Shown here: piece by piece, positions 1 to 7,942 of the stretch
Layout: each line of letters begins with the position of its first letter
Position numbering within the stretch: position 1 is the stretch's first letter
NCBI RefSeq assembly: GCF_014196745.1
Contig: NZ_JACIEH010000002.1
Location: 372,383-436,382, forward strand
Reading direction: 5' to 3'
DNA length: 64,000 bases
From: Sphingomonas kyeonggiensis
GTDB lineage: Bacteria > Pseudomonadota > Alphaproteobacteria > Sphingomonadales > Sphingomonadaceae
The notes under the pieces: model-generated
The model's database searches: none
What the model saw: only the letters and a program-made list of their open reading frames with translations
What the model was told of the DNA's origin: nothing
Made by a program: the position numbers and the translations under genes

Positions 1-784
1 TCTTCAGCACATATTGCACCCGCATTTCCGGCAGCGCCGCATCGCCGCCGCCGGCCGCGCGGGCGAACCGGTCGACACCGGCGAGAAAGGCCGCGTCCGT
101 GCAATAGCGCGCGACATAGGCCTTGCCCTCCGCATCGCCGCGGAAGCCGGGCATGGTGAGCGGCGTGCCGACGCTCCCGCCGGTGCCGGGCGCGTAATTG
201 TGCTCGATGGCAAGGTCCCGCCCTGCCGGAAACAGCTGGGTCCAGTGATAGGTCCGCTTCACCGTCCAGGCGGCCATCAGGTGGCGCGGCGCGCCCGGGG
301 CGTCTCCGCCCTCCTGCGTCGCCAGGCCGAGCGCCAGCAACCGGTCCTGATCCGCCTTGCCGAGCTGATCGAGGCGCGTGTCCGGATCATCGGCGAGCGG
401 CACCTTCAGCGCGGCGAGCATCGCCGTATGGTCCTTGCCGTTCAGCGTCGCCTTTTCCTCGAGCGCCATGGTCACCGTCTTGCCGGCGACGCGCGTCACG
501 AAGTCGTGCGGATAGGCGACATCGCCATAGTCGCGCTCGGCAAGGGTCTCGTCGGGCATGGGAAAGGCCACCACCGTGCGGACGTCCTTGTCCGTGCGAT
601 TGTGGAAGACGTAGCGAACCCGAACCGCGTCGGGTGATATATACAGGTCCTCCGAGACCATATCGATCGCATCGGTCTTGAGCAGCACCAGGCCGCCGGC
701 GCCCATCTCCGCCGTGCTGTCATTGGCGATGGCTGGCATCACGAAGAGCGACGCGGCGAGCGGCAGGGCGATGAACTTGCGCAT
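1..784 (-). CDS. DUF4424 family exported protein (3' end cut by window edge)
   Basis: Reading the minus strand from 784 gives a protein beginning MRKFIALPLAASLFVMPAIA, a Sec signal peptide. It is followed by an AGGLVLLKTDAIDMVSEDL stretch and a VRVRYVFHNRTDKDV segment, both typical of DUF4424. About 261 residues are visible and the reading frame stays open to base 1, so the C-terminus lies outside. The family is periplasmic or surface associated and has no proven function. The AI-2E-type transporter ends 55 bp upstream on the same strand, so co-transcription is possible. Family assignment rests on the recognisable N-terminal half. Confidence 0.8.
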   Translation of the reverse strand, partial: MRKFIALPLAASLFVMPAIANDSTAEMGAGGLVLLKTDAIDMVSEDLYISPDAVRVRYVFHNRTDKDVRTVVAFPMPDETLAERDYGDVAYPHDFVTRVAGKTVTMALEEKATLNGKDHTAMLAALKVPLADDPDTRLDQLGKADQDRLLALGLATQEGGDAPGAPRHLMAAWTVKRTYHWTQLFPAGRDLAIEHNYAPGTGGSVGTPLTMPGFRGDAEGKAYVARYCTDAAFLAGVDRFARAAGGGDAALPEMRVQYVLK

Positions 785-839
785 GACCGGCTGATGGCAC
801 AGCCCGGCGACGGAGGCCAAGGTGGCACGAAGCTGGCGG

Positions 840-1952
840 TCAGTCGCCGGGGACGCTCCCGTTGCCGGCTGTCGCCCCGGCCTCCTCCGCGTCTTCCCGG
901 CCGAGCCGCTGCTCCGTGAAGATCTGCCAGCCGACGAGGAAGAGGGCACCGACGACCGGGCCGATCACGATCCCGCTCAGGCCGAGCAGATCGATGCCGC
1001 CCAGCGTCGTGATGAGCACCAGCCAGTCGGGAAGGCCGGTGTCCCGCCCGACAAGGATCGGCCGCAGGACATTGTCGACGAGCCCGATCACCAGGACGCC
1101 GGAGAGCACGACCACCACCGCCTGCCAGATCGCGCCGGTCGCGAAGAGGTACACGGCCACCGGCACCCAGATGATCGCCGGGCCGATCGCCGGCAACAGG
1201 GCCGCGATCGCCATGAGCAGGCCCCACAGCAAGGCTGCCGGCAGGCCGACGATCGCGAAGGTGATCGCGCCGAGCGCGCCCTGCGCCAGCGCGACGAGGC
1301 CGGAGCCCTTGATGGTCGCGCGCACCACGGTCACGAACTTGTCGGTCAGCCGCTGTGCGATCGCGGGGTCGAGCGGCAATGCGCGCACCACCGACGGGCC
1401 GATCTGCTCGCCGTCGCGGAGCAGGAAATAGGTCACGTACAGGCCGACGCTGAACAGGAGCAGCCAGGCCGCGGCATTGGCGCCGATCGACAGCGCGCGG
1501 CTGGCGAGGAAGCTGGCGCTGCTGCTCAGGGCCTGGGAGAGCCGGGCCTGGGCATGCTCGAAGCTGCCGAGGCCATAGCCGTCGAGCAGCGTCTGCACGC
1601 GCAGGGGCAAGGCGTGGAACACCTGCTCGAAATAGACCGCGAAGTCGATCTGGCCGCTGCGGAGCTGACCATAGACCCCGGCCGCCTGATCGACCACGAG
1701 GCTGCCGATGACCAGGGCCGGGATGATCACGGCGATCGTGATGATCAGCAGCGTCAGCGCGGCCGCCCGGTTCCGGCGCTCGGGCCAGCGCCCGAGGAGT
1801 CTCTGAAAGAGCGGCTGGAACATCAGCGCCGCCAGGCCCGCCCAGAAGAGCGCGCCGAGAAAGCCGGAGACGACCAGCGCGAGGCTGACGGTAATCGCGG
1901 CGATGAAGAGGATCAGCCCCCCATTCTGCACATGGTCACGCGAAAGGCCCAT
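840..1952 (-). CDS. AI-2E family transporter (PerM/YdiK type)
   Basis: An inner-membrane protein of about 370 residues. A hydrophobic N-terminal hairpin is followed by a polar central segment and then five or so C-terminal membrane helices with LLWGLLMAIAALLPAIGPAI and the VDNVLRPILVGR motif that marks the PF01594 family. Members have been linked to autoinducer-2 export or Na+/H+ antiport; the substrate cannot be told here. I chose the ATG at 1952, which has a GGGAG about 11 nt upstream; an in-frame ATG at 2000 would add 16 unlikely basic and cysteine-rich residues. The C-terminal tail is acidic and soluble. Confidence 0.85.
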   Translation of the reverse strand: MGLSRDHVQNGGLILFIAAITVSLALVVSGFLGALFWAGLAALMFQPLFQRLLGRWPERRNRAAALTLLIITIAVIIPALVIGSLVVDQAAGVYGQLRSGQIDFAVYFEQVFHALPLRVQTLLDGYGLGSFEHAQARLSQALSSSASFLASRALSIGANAAAWLLLFSVGLYVTYFLLRDGEQIGPSVVRALPLDPAIAQRLTDKFVTVVRATIKGSGLVALAQGALGAITFAIVGLPAALLWGLLMAIAALLPAIGPAIIWVPVAVYLFATGAIWQAVVVVLSGVLVIGLVDNVLRPILVGRDTGLPDWLVLITTLGGIDLLGLSGIVIGPVVGALFLVGWQIFTEQRLGREDAEEAGATAGNGSVPGD

Positions 1953-2105
1953 CTCGTACCGCAACTCCCATCGACATTCGCAACGGGCATCATGGCGCAT
2001 GCGAGACCCGAGCCATAGGAAAGAAGTTCGTCCGACTGCAAGAATCCGCGTCCGGTGCGAACCGGGCGGCGCGGCTCTCCGGCGAGGCGCGCCGCCCGAT
2101 CGCCG

Positions 2106-2906
2106 TCAGAACGCCGAGCGCACAGTGCCGCCATCGACCCGGAGCGTCGCGCCGCTGACATAGCCGGCGAGCCCGCTGGCCAGATAGGTTACGGCGGCCG
2201 CGACCTCCTCCGGCCGGCCGAGGCGACCGACATCGTTCGGCACCATGTCGTTGACGCAGCCGCGCTCGATTGCCTCCCAGCTCTCGCCCCAGCCCTGCTT
2301 CGGGGCGATCTCCTCGAGCAGCTTGCGGACCGATGGCACCAGGATGGCGCCCGGCGCGACGATGTTCGAGGTGACGCCCGTGTCCTTCAGCTGGCGGGCC
2401 AGCGACACGGCGAGGTTGTGGCGCGCGGCGAGCGAGGCCTGATAGTCGGGATGCAGCGTCGCCGGCTGCTCGGCGAGCCCGCCGCCGATCTGGATGACCC
2501 GCCCCCAGCCACGCGACACCATCGGCGGGACGATGCGCTGGATCATCCGGACGGCCGAGAAGACGTTCACTTCGAAGGTCTCGGCCCATTTGTCGGGCGT
2601 GGCGGTGTGCCAGTCGAGATGATGGTAATAGCCGGCATTGTTGACGAGGATGTCGATCGCGCCGCCGGCAAGGGCCTGCTTCGCCACGGCTTCCGCGCCT
2701 TCGTCATTGGCGAGGTCGCCGATCGCGATATCGGCGACGCCGCCGGCTTCGACGATGTCCGCCGCGACCTTGCGGGTGCGGGCTTCGTCGCGGCCGTGCA
2801 CGACCACCGCGGCGCCTTCGGCGGCGAGCATGCGGGCAATGGCTTCGCCGAGGCCCGACGAGGCGCCGGTGACGAGCGCCCGGCGCGATTCGAGTTCGGT
2901 CTTCAT
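2106..2906 (-). CDS. SDR-fold oxidoreductase with altered active site
   Basis: 266 residues with the classical SDR cofactor motif TGASSGLG at 13-20, NNAG at 89-92 and the C-terminal RVDGG. The usual catalytic Ser and the Lys of YxxxK appear replaced. The segment around 138-143 reads IQIGGG where a Ser is expected, and Tyr155 is followed by QASL, so residue 159 is Leu instead of Lys. The fold and NAD(P) binding are clear, but ordinary dehydrogenase chemistry is doubtful. It is transcribed divergently from the LysR-type gene across about 80 bp, the usual arrangement for a LysR regulator and its target. Confidence 0.85.
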   Translation of the reverse strand: MKTELESRRALVTGASSGLGEAIARMLAAEGAAVVVHGRDEARTRKVAADIVEAGGVADIAIGDLANDEGAEAVAKQALAGGAIDILVNNAGYYHHLDWHTATPDKWAETFEVNVFSAVRMIQRIVPPMVSRGWGRVIQIGGGLAEQPATLHPDYQASLAARHNLAVSLARQLKDTGVTSNIVAPGAILVPSVRKLLEEIAPKQGWGESWEAIERGCVNDMVPNDVGRLGRPEEVAAAVTYLASGLAGYVSGATLRVDGGTVRSAF

Positions 2907-2987
2907 GATCTATCTCCTGATGCTTGCGATGCACCGGAGATGGGCCCAGATGATTGCCTTGATTAGCTTGTGCAATCGGGATGGGTT

Positions 2988-3983
2988 ATGCGGCAGGACA
3001 GCACAATCGGCCGGAACGGCATCGGCGAGCTCATGGCCGCCATTCAGGTCGCCGAACGGCGCAGCTTCCGGGCGGCGGCGGAGTATCTCGGCATCTCGCC
3101 CACCGCGCTGAGCAGCAATATCCGCGCGCTGGAAGACCGGCTGGGCGTGCGGCTGTTCAACCGGACCACGCGCAGCGTCTCGCTGACGGCTGCGGGGGCC
3201 GAGTTCATCGCGCGCGTGGCGCCGGCGCTGGCCGAGATCGAGCGTGCCGCCGCGGAGGCCGGCAGCCACGGCGGCGCGCCCTCGGGCCTGTTGCGGATCA
3301 ACAGCTCGGTGACCGGCGCGCACCAGGTGCTCGCCCCGGTGCTGCGCGATTTCACCCGGCGCTATCCGCTGGTCTCGATCGCGCTCACCACCGAGACCCG
3401 CCTTGTCGACATAGTGCTGAACGGATGCGACGCTGGCGTTCGCCTGGAGGAATCCGTTCCCGCCGACATGGTCGCGGTGCCGCTGCCCTTCGGCCTGGAT
3501 TTCTGCGTGGTCGCCGCGCCCGCCTATCTGCGGGAACACCCGGCGCCGGTCGTGCCGGCGGATCTGCTGCACCATCGCTGCATCCGCTCGGTGCTGCCGG
3601 GCGGCGGGATCTATCGCTGGGAATTCGAGCGCGGCGGCGAGGCCCTGGCGCTCGACGTGCCCGGCAATGTCACGCTCGACAACCAGCTGCTGCTGCTCAA
3701 GGCCGCGATCGAGGGGATGGGGATCGCCTATCTCGCGCGCTCGGTCTGCAGCGACGCGATCGCCGCGGGGCGACTATCGCTGCTGCTCGAGCCGTGGATG
3801 CCGAAATCCTCCCGGCTGTGCCTCTATTATCCGCACAACCGGAACACCTCGCCGGCGCTACGCGCGCTGGTCGACACGATCCGCGCCGCCGCCCCGGAAG
3901 GGAGCGAGGAGCGGCGTGTAGCTGCGCCGGTAGAGGCGATCGCCGAGCAGCCGGAGGATGGCAATGCGGAGCGGCCGGGGTAG
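2988..3983 (+). CDS. LysR-family transcriptional regulator
   Basis: About 331 residues. The N-terminal winged helix-turn-helix (roughly 10-70) carries AERRSFRAAAEYLGISPTAL and LGVRLFNRTTRSVSLT, and a LysR substrate-binding domain follows (about 95-300). An ATG at 2988 has GGATGG six bases upstream; a GTG at 2970 is an alternative. The protein runs some 25 residues past the usual LysR end (after DTIRAAAPEG). That tail is encoded antisense to the 3' end of the monooxygenase gene, giving a 126-bp convergent overlap. The divergent SDR is the likely target; the hydrolase-SDR-monooxygenase operon is another. Confidence 0.88.
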   Translation: MRQDSTIGRNGIGELMAAIQVAERRSFRAAAEYLGISPTALSSNIRALEDRLGVRLFNRTTRSVSLTAAGAEFIARVAPALAEIERAAAEAGSHGGAPSGLLRINSSVTGAHQVLAPVLRDFTRRYPLVSIALTTETRLVDIVLNGCDAGVRLEESVPADMVAVPLPFGLDFCVVAAPAYLREHPAPVVPADLLHHRCIRSVLPGGGIYRWEFERGGEALALDVPGNVTLDNQLLLLKAAIEGMGIAYLARSVCSDAIAAGRLSLLLEPWMPKSSRLCLYYPHNRNTSPALRALVDTIRAAAPEGSEERRVAAPVEAIAEQPEDGNAERPG

Positions 3984-5009
3984 CGCGCGTGTCGAATCCC
4001 GCGCGCGGCATTGCTTCTGGATCCAGCGCACCCGCTCCAGCCGCTGCCGGCTGAACGCGGCCAGCGCGGCGCGGAGGTCCTGCGCATCGGCCAGGCAATC
4101 GGTGAGCACCAGCGCATCCTCGAACGCCATGCTGGCACCCTGGGCCATGCTCGGCGAGCAGGCATGGGCGGCATCGCCGATCAGAAGCGCGGCATCGTTG
4201 CTCCAGTCACGCGCCGCGACTTCGCCCAATATGCCCCTGTCGATCCGGTCGTCCGGGCCGATCGCCTCGACCACCGGCGCGAGCGGACCGGCGAAGGCGC
4301 CGAACAGATCCTGCAGATCCCGGCGGTGGTTGGTCAGATGGGCGGGGAGCAGCACATTGTCCGCATCGCCGTACAGATAGAGGAGCCCGTCCTCGACCGG
4401 CACGCCGAGCAGTGCGCGGCGATGGCCGAGCATCACCGTCCAGTGGCGCAAGCCGATGCTGTTCGGCGTCAGCATCCGCCAGCAGGTGCGCGGATAGATT
4501 TCGGGCGCCTGGTCCCCGAAGAGCTGGCCGCGGGTCGCGGAATTGAAGCCGTCCGCGCCGATGACGAGGTCATGGACCGCCTCTTCCCCGTCCGAGAACG
4601 CGACCCGCGCCTTGTTGCCTTCGACGGTGATCCCGTTGGTCCAGACGCCGTAGCGGACCTGCGTCTCCACGCCCGAACGGAGTATCCCGGTCAGCGCGGC
4701 GCGGGTGAGCGACAGGCATGGGCCGGCATTTTCCCAGAAGCGCTCCACGTCCATGTCGTGCAGCACACCGCCGCCCGCATCCAGTATGGTCTGGCGCCGA
4801 TTGTGCCAGGCGATGTCCGCCACCTGCTCGCCGAACCCCAGCCCGCGCAGCGCGACCATGGCATTGCCGGGCAGGAACATGCCGGCGCCGCCGGTCAGGG
4901 GGGCCGGCGCACGGTCGATGATGTCGAATGCGATGCCCCGGCGCTCGAACGCCCGGGCAAGTGCGAGGCCGGCGATGCCGGCACCGATGATCAGAATATT
5001 CCTGGACAA
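3858..5009 (-). CDS. FAD-dependent aromatic-type monooxygenase
   Basis: 383 residues of the PHBH/UbiH-like flavoprotein hydroxylase group. Visible are the dinucleotide motif IIGAGIAGLALARAFE at 7-22, the DG motif in VIGADGFNSATR and the second FAD motif LIGDAAHACSPSMAQGAS. Such enzymes insert one oxygen atom into aromatic or cyclic substrates using NAD(P)H. It is the third gene downstream of an alpha/beta hydrolase and an SDR, a set often seen in degradation of cyclic compounds; the substrate is unknown. Its last 126 bp overlap the 3' end of the convergent LysR gene. Confidence 0.88.
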   Translation of the reverse strand: MSRNILIIGAGIAGLALARAFERRGIAFDIIDRAPAPLTGGAGMFLPGNAMVALRGLGFGEQVADIAWHNRRQTILDAGGGVLHDMDVERFWENAGPCLSLTRAALTGILRSGVETQVRYGVWTNGITVEGNKARVAFSDGEEAVHDLVIGADGFNSATRGQLFGDQAPEIYPRTCWRMLTPNSIGLRHWTVMLGHRRALLGVPVEDGLLYLYGDADNVLLPAHLTNHRRDLQDLFGAFAGPLAPVVEAIGPDDRIDRGILGEVAARDWSNDAALLIGDAAHACSPSMAQGASMAFEDALVLTDCLADAQDLRAALAAFSRQRLERVRWIQKQCRARDSTRALPRPLRIAILRLLGDRLYRRSYTPLLAPFRGGGADRVDQRA

Positions 5010-5103
5010 GGATCAAACTCCTGGACGGTCGAAGCCGGGATTTCCCCGGCCCGCGCGCCTCTGCCGCCCGGTGGGCGGGCGGTGCGGCGCGCACCAATTG
5101 CGG

Positions 5104-5982
5104 TTAGACGGAGACGCCGCCATCGACCCGGATATGCGCCCCGGTGACATAGGCCGCGGCGTCGCTGCACAGGAACTCGATGACGCTTGCGACTTCCGTC
5201 GCCGTGCCGAAGCGGCCCATCGGCGTGCTGCGGCCCACCGTCTCATAGGCGTCGCCCAGCACCCGGAGCAGGCCCGTCTCGACCCGCCCCGGCTGCACCG
5301 TGTTGATGGTGATGCCGCGCCCCGCCAGCTCGCGGGCCAATCCGCGGGTCAGTCCGGTGATCGCCGACTTGGTCATCGTGTACGCGGCCTGGCCGGGATA
5401 GGGCATGTAATCGCTGCTGACGCTGCCGACATTGATGATGCGCCCACCCGCCGGCATGTGGGGCAGGGCTTCGCGGATGGCGAGGAACGGCGCCTTCACA
5501 TTGACCGCCACCATCGCCTCGAGCGCATCGAGGTCATAGTTCTCGATCGCGCCCGCGCATGCCAGTCCGGCATTGTTGACCAGCATGTCGATGCGGCCGA
5601 AGCCATCGACCAGTTCCCGGATACAGGCGCGGGTCTCTTCCACCGACCGGGCATCGACACGCATCGCCACCGCGATCTGCCCGGCATCGAACAGCTCCCG
5701 TTCCAGCTCCCACGCCGCATCGCGCGAGGCGAAATAGGTGAAGGCGACCGATGCCCCCTCTTCGGCGAGCCTCCGCACGACGGCGGCGCCGATACCGGTG
5801 CTGCCGCCGGTCACCAGCGCGATTTTCCCCGCGAAGCTCCGCTCGCGCAGGACCTCGCGCGTCGGGATGGTGAAGCGTTCTGGATAGGACATGCGCTGGG
5901 ACCATTCGCTGCAATGCGCCGGAGACGAGAGAGGAAGCGCGCGCCGCGCCCGGGTCGGACGAGGCGGCGCGTCGTCGATCAT
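5104..5982 (-). CDS. SDR family oxidoreductase
   Basis: 292 residues with TGGSTGIG at 58-65, NNAG at 136-139, a catalytic Ser in NVGSVSS, YTMTK (Tyr201, Lys205) and a C-terminal RVDGG: a complete classical SDR active site. The ATG at 5982 overlaps the stop codon of the upstream hydrolase as ATGA, which supports this start. An internal Met31 (SYPERF) would give the more usual family length. With the hydrolase and the FAD monooxygenase it forms a three-gene operon, probably oxidising or reducing a hydroxyl or keto intermediate. Confidence 0.88.
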   Translation of the reverse strand: MIDDAPPRPTRARRALPLSSPAHCSEWSQRMSYPERFTIPTREVLRERSFAGKIALVTGGSTGIGAAVVRRLAEEGASVAFTYFASRDAAWELERELFDAGQIAVAMRVDARSVEETRACIRELVDGFGRIDMLVNNAGLACAGAIENYDLDALEAMVAVNVKAPFLAIREALPHMPAGGRIINVGSVSSDYMPYPGQAAYTMTKSAITGLTRGLARELAGRGITINTVQPGRVETGLLRVLGDAYETVGRSTPMGRFGTATEVASVIEFLCSDAAAYVTGAHIRVDGGVSV

Positions 5983-6890
5983 GCGTCCCGCCTTGCCCCG
6001 ATGCCGAGACCGAACCCCAACACCGCGGCGTTGAAGGCATCGGCCTGTTCGAGATGGATGAAGTGCCCGGCATCCTGGAAGCGCAGCAACCGTGCATCGG
6101 GCACGAGCGATGCGATGATCTCGTTATGGGCGGGCCCGCAGATGAAATCCTGCTCGCCTGCCAGCACCAGGGCCGGAACGCCCAGGCCGGGCAGGTCCGG
6201 CGTCACGTCGAACGGCGCGCCGTCGCCGATCAGCAAGGTCGCGGTGAGCGCGTTGCGGATCGCCTCGAAATGCAGGTCGGGGCGGCGGAAATCGGCGAAA
6301 TAGACCGGGAGCAACCGCTGCAGGACGTGGAGATAATCGGCATCGCTCTGCATCGTCGCGAGGTTTTGCCACGCTGCCAGTACATCCTCGGCCAACGCAT
6401 CGCCGGCGTGACGGGCGGCGAACGCCACCACATTCTGCCCCGCCGACGCGATGAACGCCCCGCCGGTGACCGCCGCGCTGGCGTAGACGATGATGCCCTT
6501 CAGCCGTTCCGGTTGCCGCAGCGCATAATGCTGCGCGACGAAGCCGCCATGCGAATGGCCGAGCAGCAGCGCGTCCCGCAGGTCGAGCGCGTCGAACAAT
6601 GCCCCGAGCTGCGCGCTGTAGCGCGCCACGCTGTATCCCTCCGGATGCGATGCCAGGTGGCCGGAATCGCCGGTTCCGATCGGCTCGAGATACAGCATGG
6701 TGAAATGCCGCTCGAGGGCCGGCATGCGCAGATAGCTCCAGCCGATCCCCGGGCCGCCGGAATGGACCACGCATAGCGGCCCCTGGCCGGCAACAATATA
6801 GGCCTGCCGGACGCCCAGCAGATCGATCGCATGGGTGCCGGGGCTGAGCAGGTCGTCCGCCTGCGATCCGGTTCGGGCATAGTCGGTCAA
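5979..6890 (-). CDS. alpha/beta hydrolase (proline iminopeptidase-like)
   Basis: 303 residues. HSGGPGIG at 43-50 forms the oxyanion strand typical of the proline iminopeptidase/S33 branch. GHSHGG at 111-116 holds nucleophile Ser113. LAGEQDFICG supplies the acid and AGHFIHLEQ the catalytic His near the C-terminus. It is first in a minus-strand operon with an SDR and an FAD monooxygenase, joined by a 4-bp overlap, so a role as esterase, lactonase or C-C hydrolase in a small-molecule pathway is more likely than peptide cleavage. No signal peptide, so cytoplasmic. Confidence 0.85.
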   Translation of the reverse strand: MTDYARTGSQADDLLSPGTHAIDLLGVRQAYIVAGQGPLCVVHSGGPGIGWSYLRMPALERHFTMLYLEPIGTGDSGHLASHPEGYSVARYSAQLGALFDALDLRDALLLGHSHGGFVAQHYALRQPERLKGIIVYASAAVTGGAFIASAGQNVVAFAARHAGDALAEDVLAAWQNLATMQSDADYLHVLQRLLPVYFADFRRPDLHFEAIRNALTATLLIGDGAPFDVTPDLPGLGVPALVLAGEQDFICGPAHNEIIASLVPDARLLRFQDAGHFIHLEQADAFNAAVLGFGLGIGARRDA

Positions 6891-7048
6891 TTACGCGTCC
6901 TCATCAGCACGCCGGACTGTGGCCGTCCGGCCGGGAACTCTCTCGCCACCCTGCGGCGCATTGTGTTGGAGTTCGCGGCAAAGCGCCCGTTAGCTTGCGC
7001 GAGCGGTCGTTAGCGTGGCGACGGCCGGAGCACCCTGATGGCCGCTAA

Positions 7049-7849
7049 CATCGCCTGGGCACCGAGAATGCCCTAGGCGGAGAGATTGCCCAGATACTGG
7101 ATCACGAGCCCGTCCTCACGCCGCGCTTCATCAAGGGGCTGACCTTGCGGGCGGACTGGACGCGGATCGTGATCAACAACGGCTATTACGATCCGCAGTC
7201 GCTGCTCAACGCGACGACGCCGCAGGAACTGTCCGCGCTCGCCGACTTCATGGCTGCCTTTCCCGACCGGTTCCGCCGCGGGCCGGTGCCGGCCGGCGAT
7301 CCCTATGGCGTCGGTCCGATCATCTATGTCGATGCGACCACCGCCAACCTCTCGCGCTACACCCGCGAAGCCCTCGACTTCTCGGGCGACTACCAGACGC
7401 TGATCGGAGAAGGCCAGCTCACGATCAGCGGCAGCGCGACGTTGCTGCTCAATATCGCGAGCAAGCTGACTCCTTCGGCGGCGGCGCGCGATCTCACCGG
7501 CGTGGTCTCCACTGCGAACTTCTACAGCAATGGCGGCAGCCTGAAGTTCAAGGGCGTCTATTCCACGCCGAAGTGGAATTTCGGCGTCCGGGCGCGTCAT
7601 CTCAGCGGCTATTACGTCAACAACCTGCACACGCTGGTGCTGGAGCAGGGATCGAACCGGGTCGATGCATCGACCTATTTCGACATCTATGGCGGCGTGA
7701 AGCTGTTCAGGAAGACCGAGATCAGCATCGGCCTGAACAACGAGCTCGACAAGCCCCCGCTCTATGACGTTACCCGCACCTCGGGCTACGCTCCGAACGG
7801 CGATCCCCGGATGCGCACCTTCTACGCCAACCTGACCCAGCGCTTCTGA
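7049..7849 (+). pseudogene. 3' remnant of a TonB-dependent receptor
   Basis: The frame open from 7049 to the stop at 7849 encodes only the C-terminal part of a TonB receptor barrel. It has VLTPRFIKGLTLRADW, alternating aromatic beta strands and the terminal FYANLTQRF ending in Phe. Plug, signal peptide and most of the barrel are missing and an in-frame TAA lies at 7046. The remnant faces away from the hydrolase-SDR-monooxygenase operon. I infer a receptor that once served that pathway and was lost by deletion. The short intact segment has few signs of further decay. Confidence 0.75.
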
Positions 7850-7854
7850 AACTG

Positions 7855-7889
7855 TCCGGCGGCGTGGCGACGAAGCCATTGCCGCCGGA
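7855..7889. terminator. possible hairpin between receptor remnant and phospholipase
   Basis: TCCGGCGGC at 7855-7863 pairs with GCCGCCGGA at 7881-7889 across a 17-base loop. There is no T-tract on either strand, so this is only a possible transcription barrier between convergent units. Confidence 0.3.
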
Positions 7890-7942
7890 TTCCCCGGCCG
7901 ATGGCTTCGGGCGCGCACGCCGCGCGCTCGGATCTGTGCGGA

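Noticed and set aside
6980..7049. CGTTAGC repeats at 6988 and 7008 and an inverted GCTAAC near 7044
   Set aside because: Could be operator half-sites for the hydrolase operon, but spacing is irregular and no second promoter shares them.
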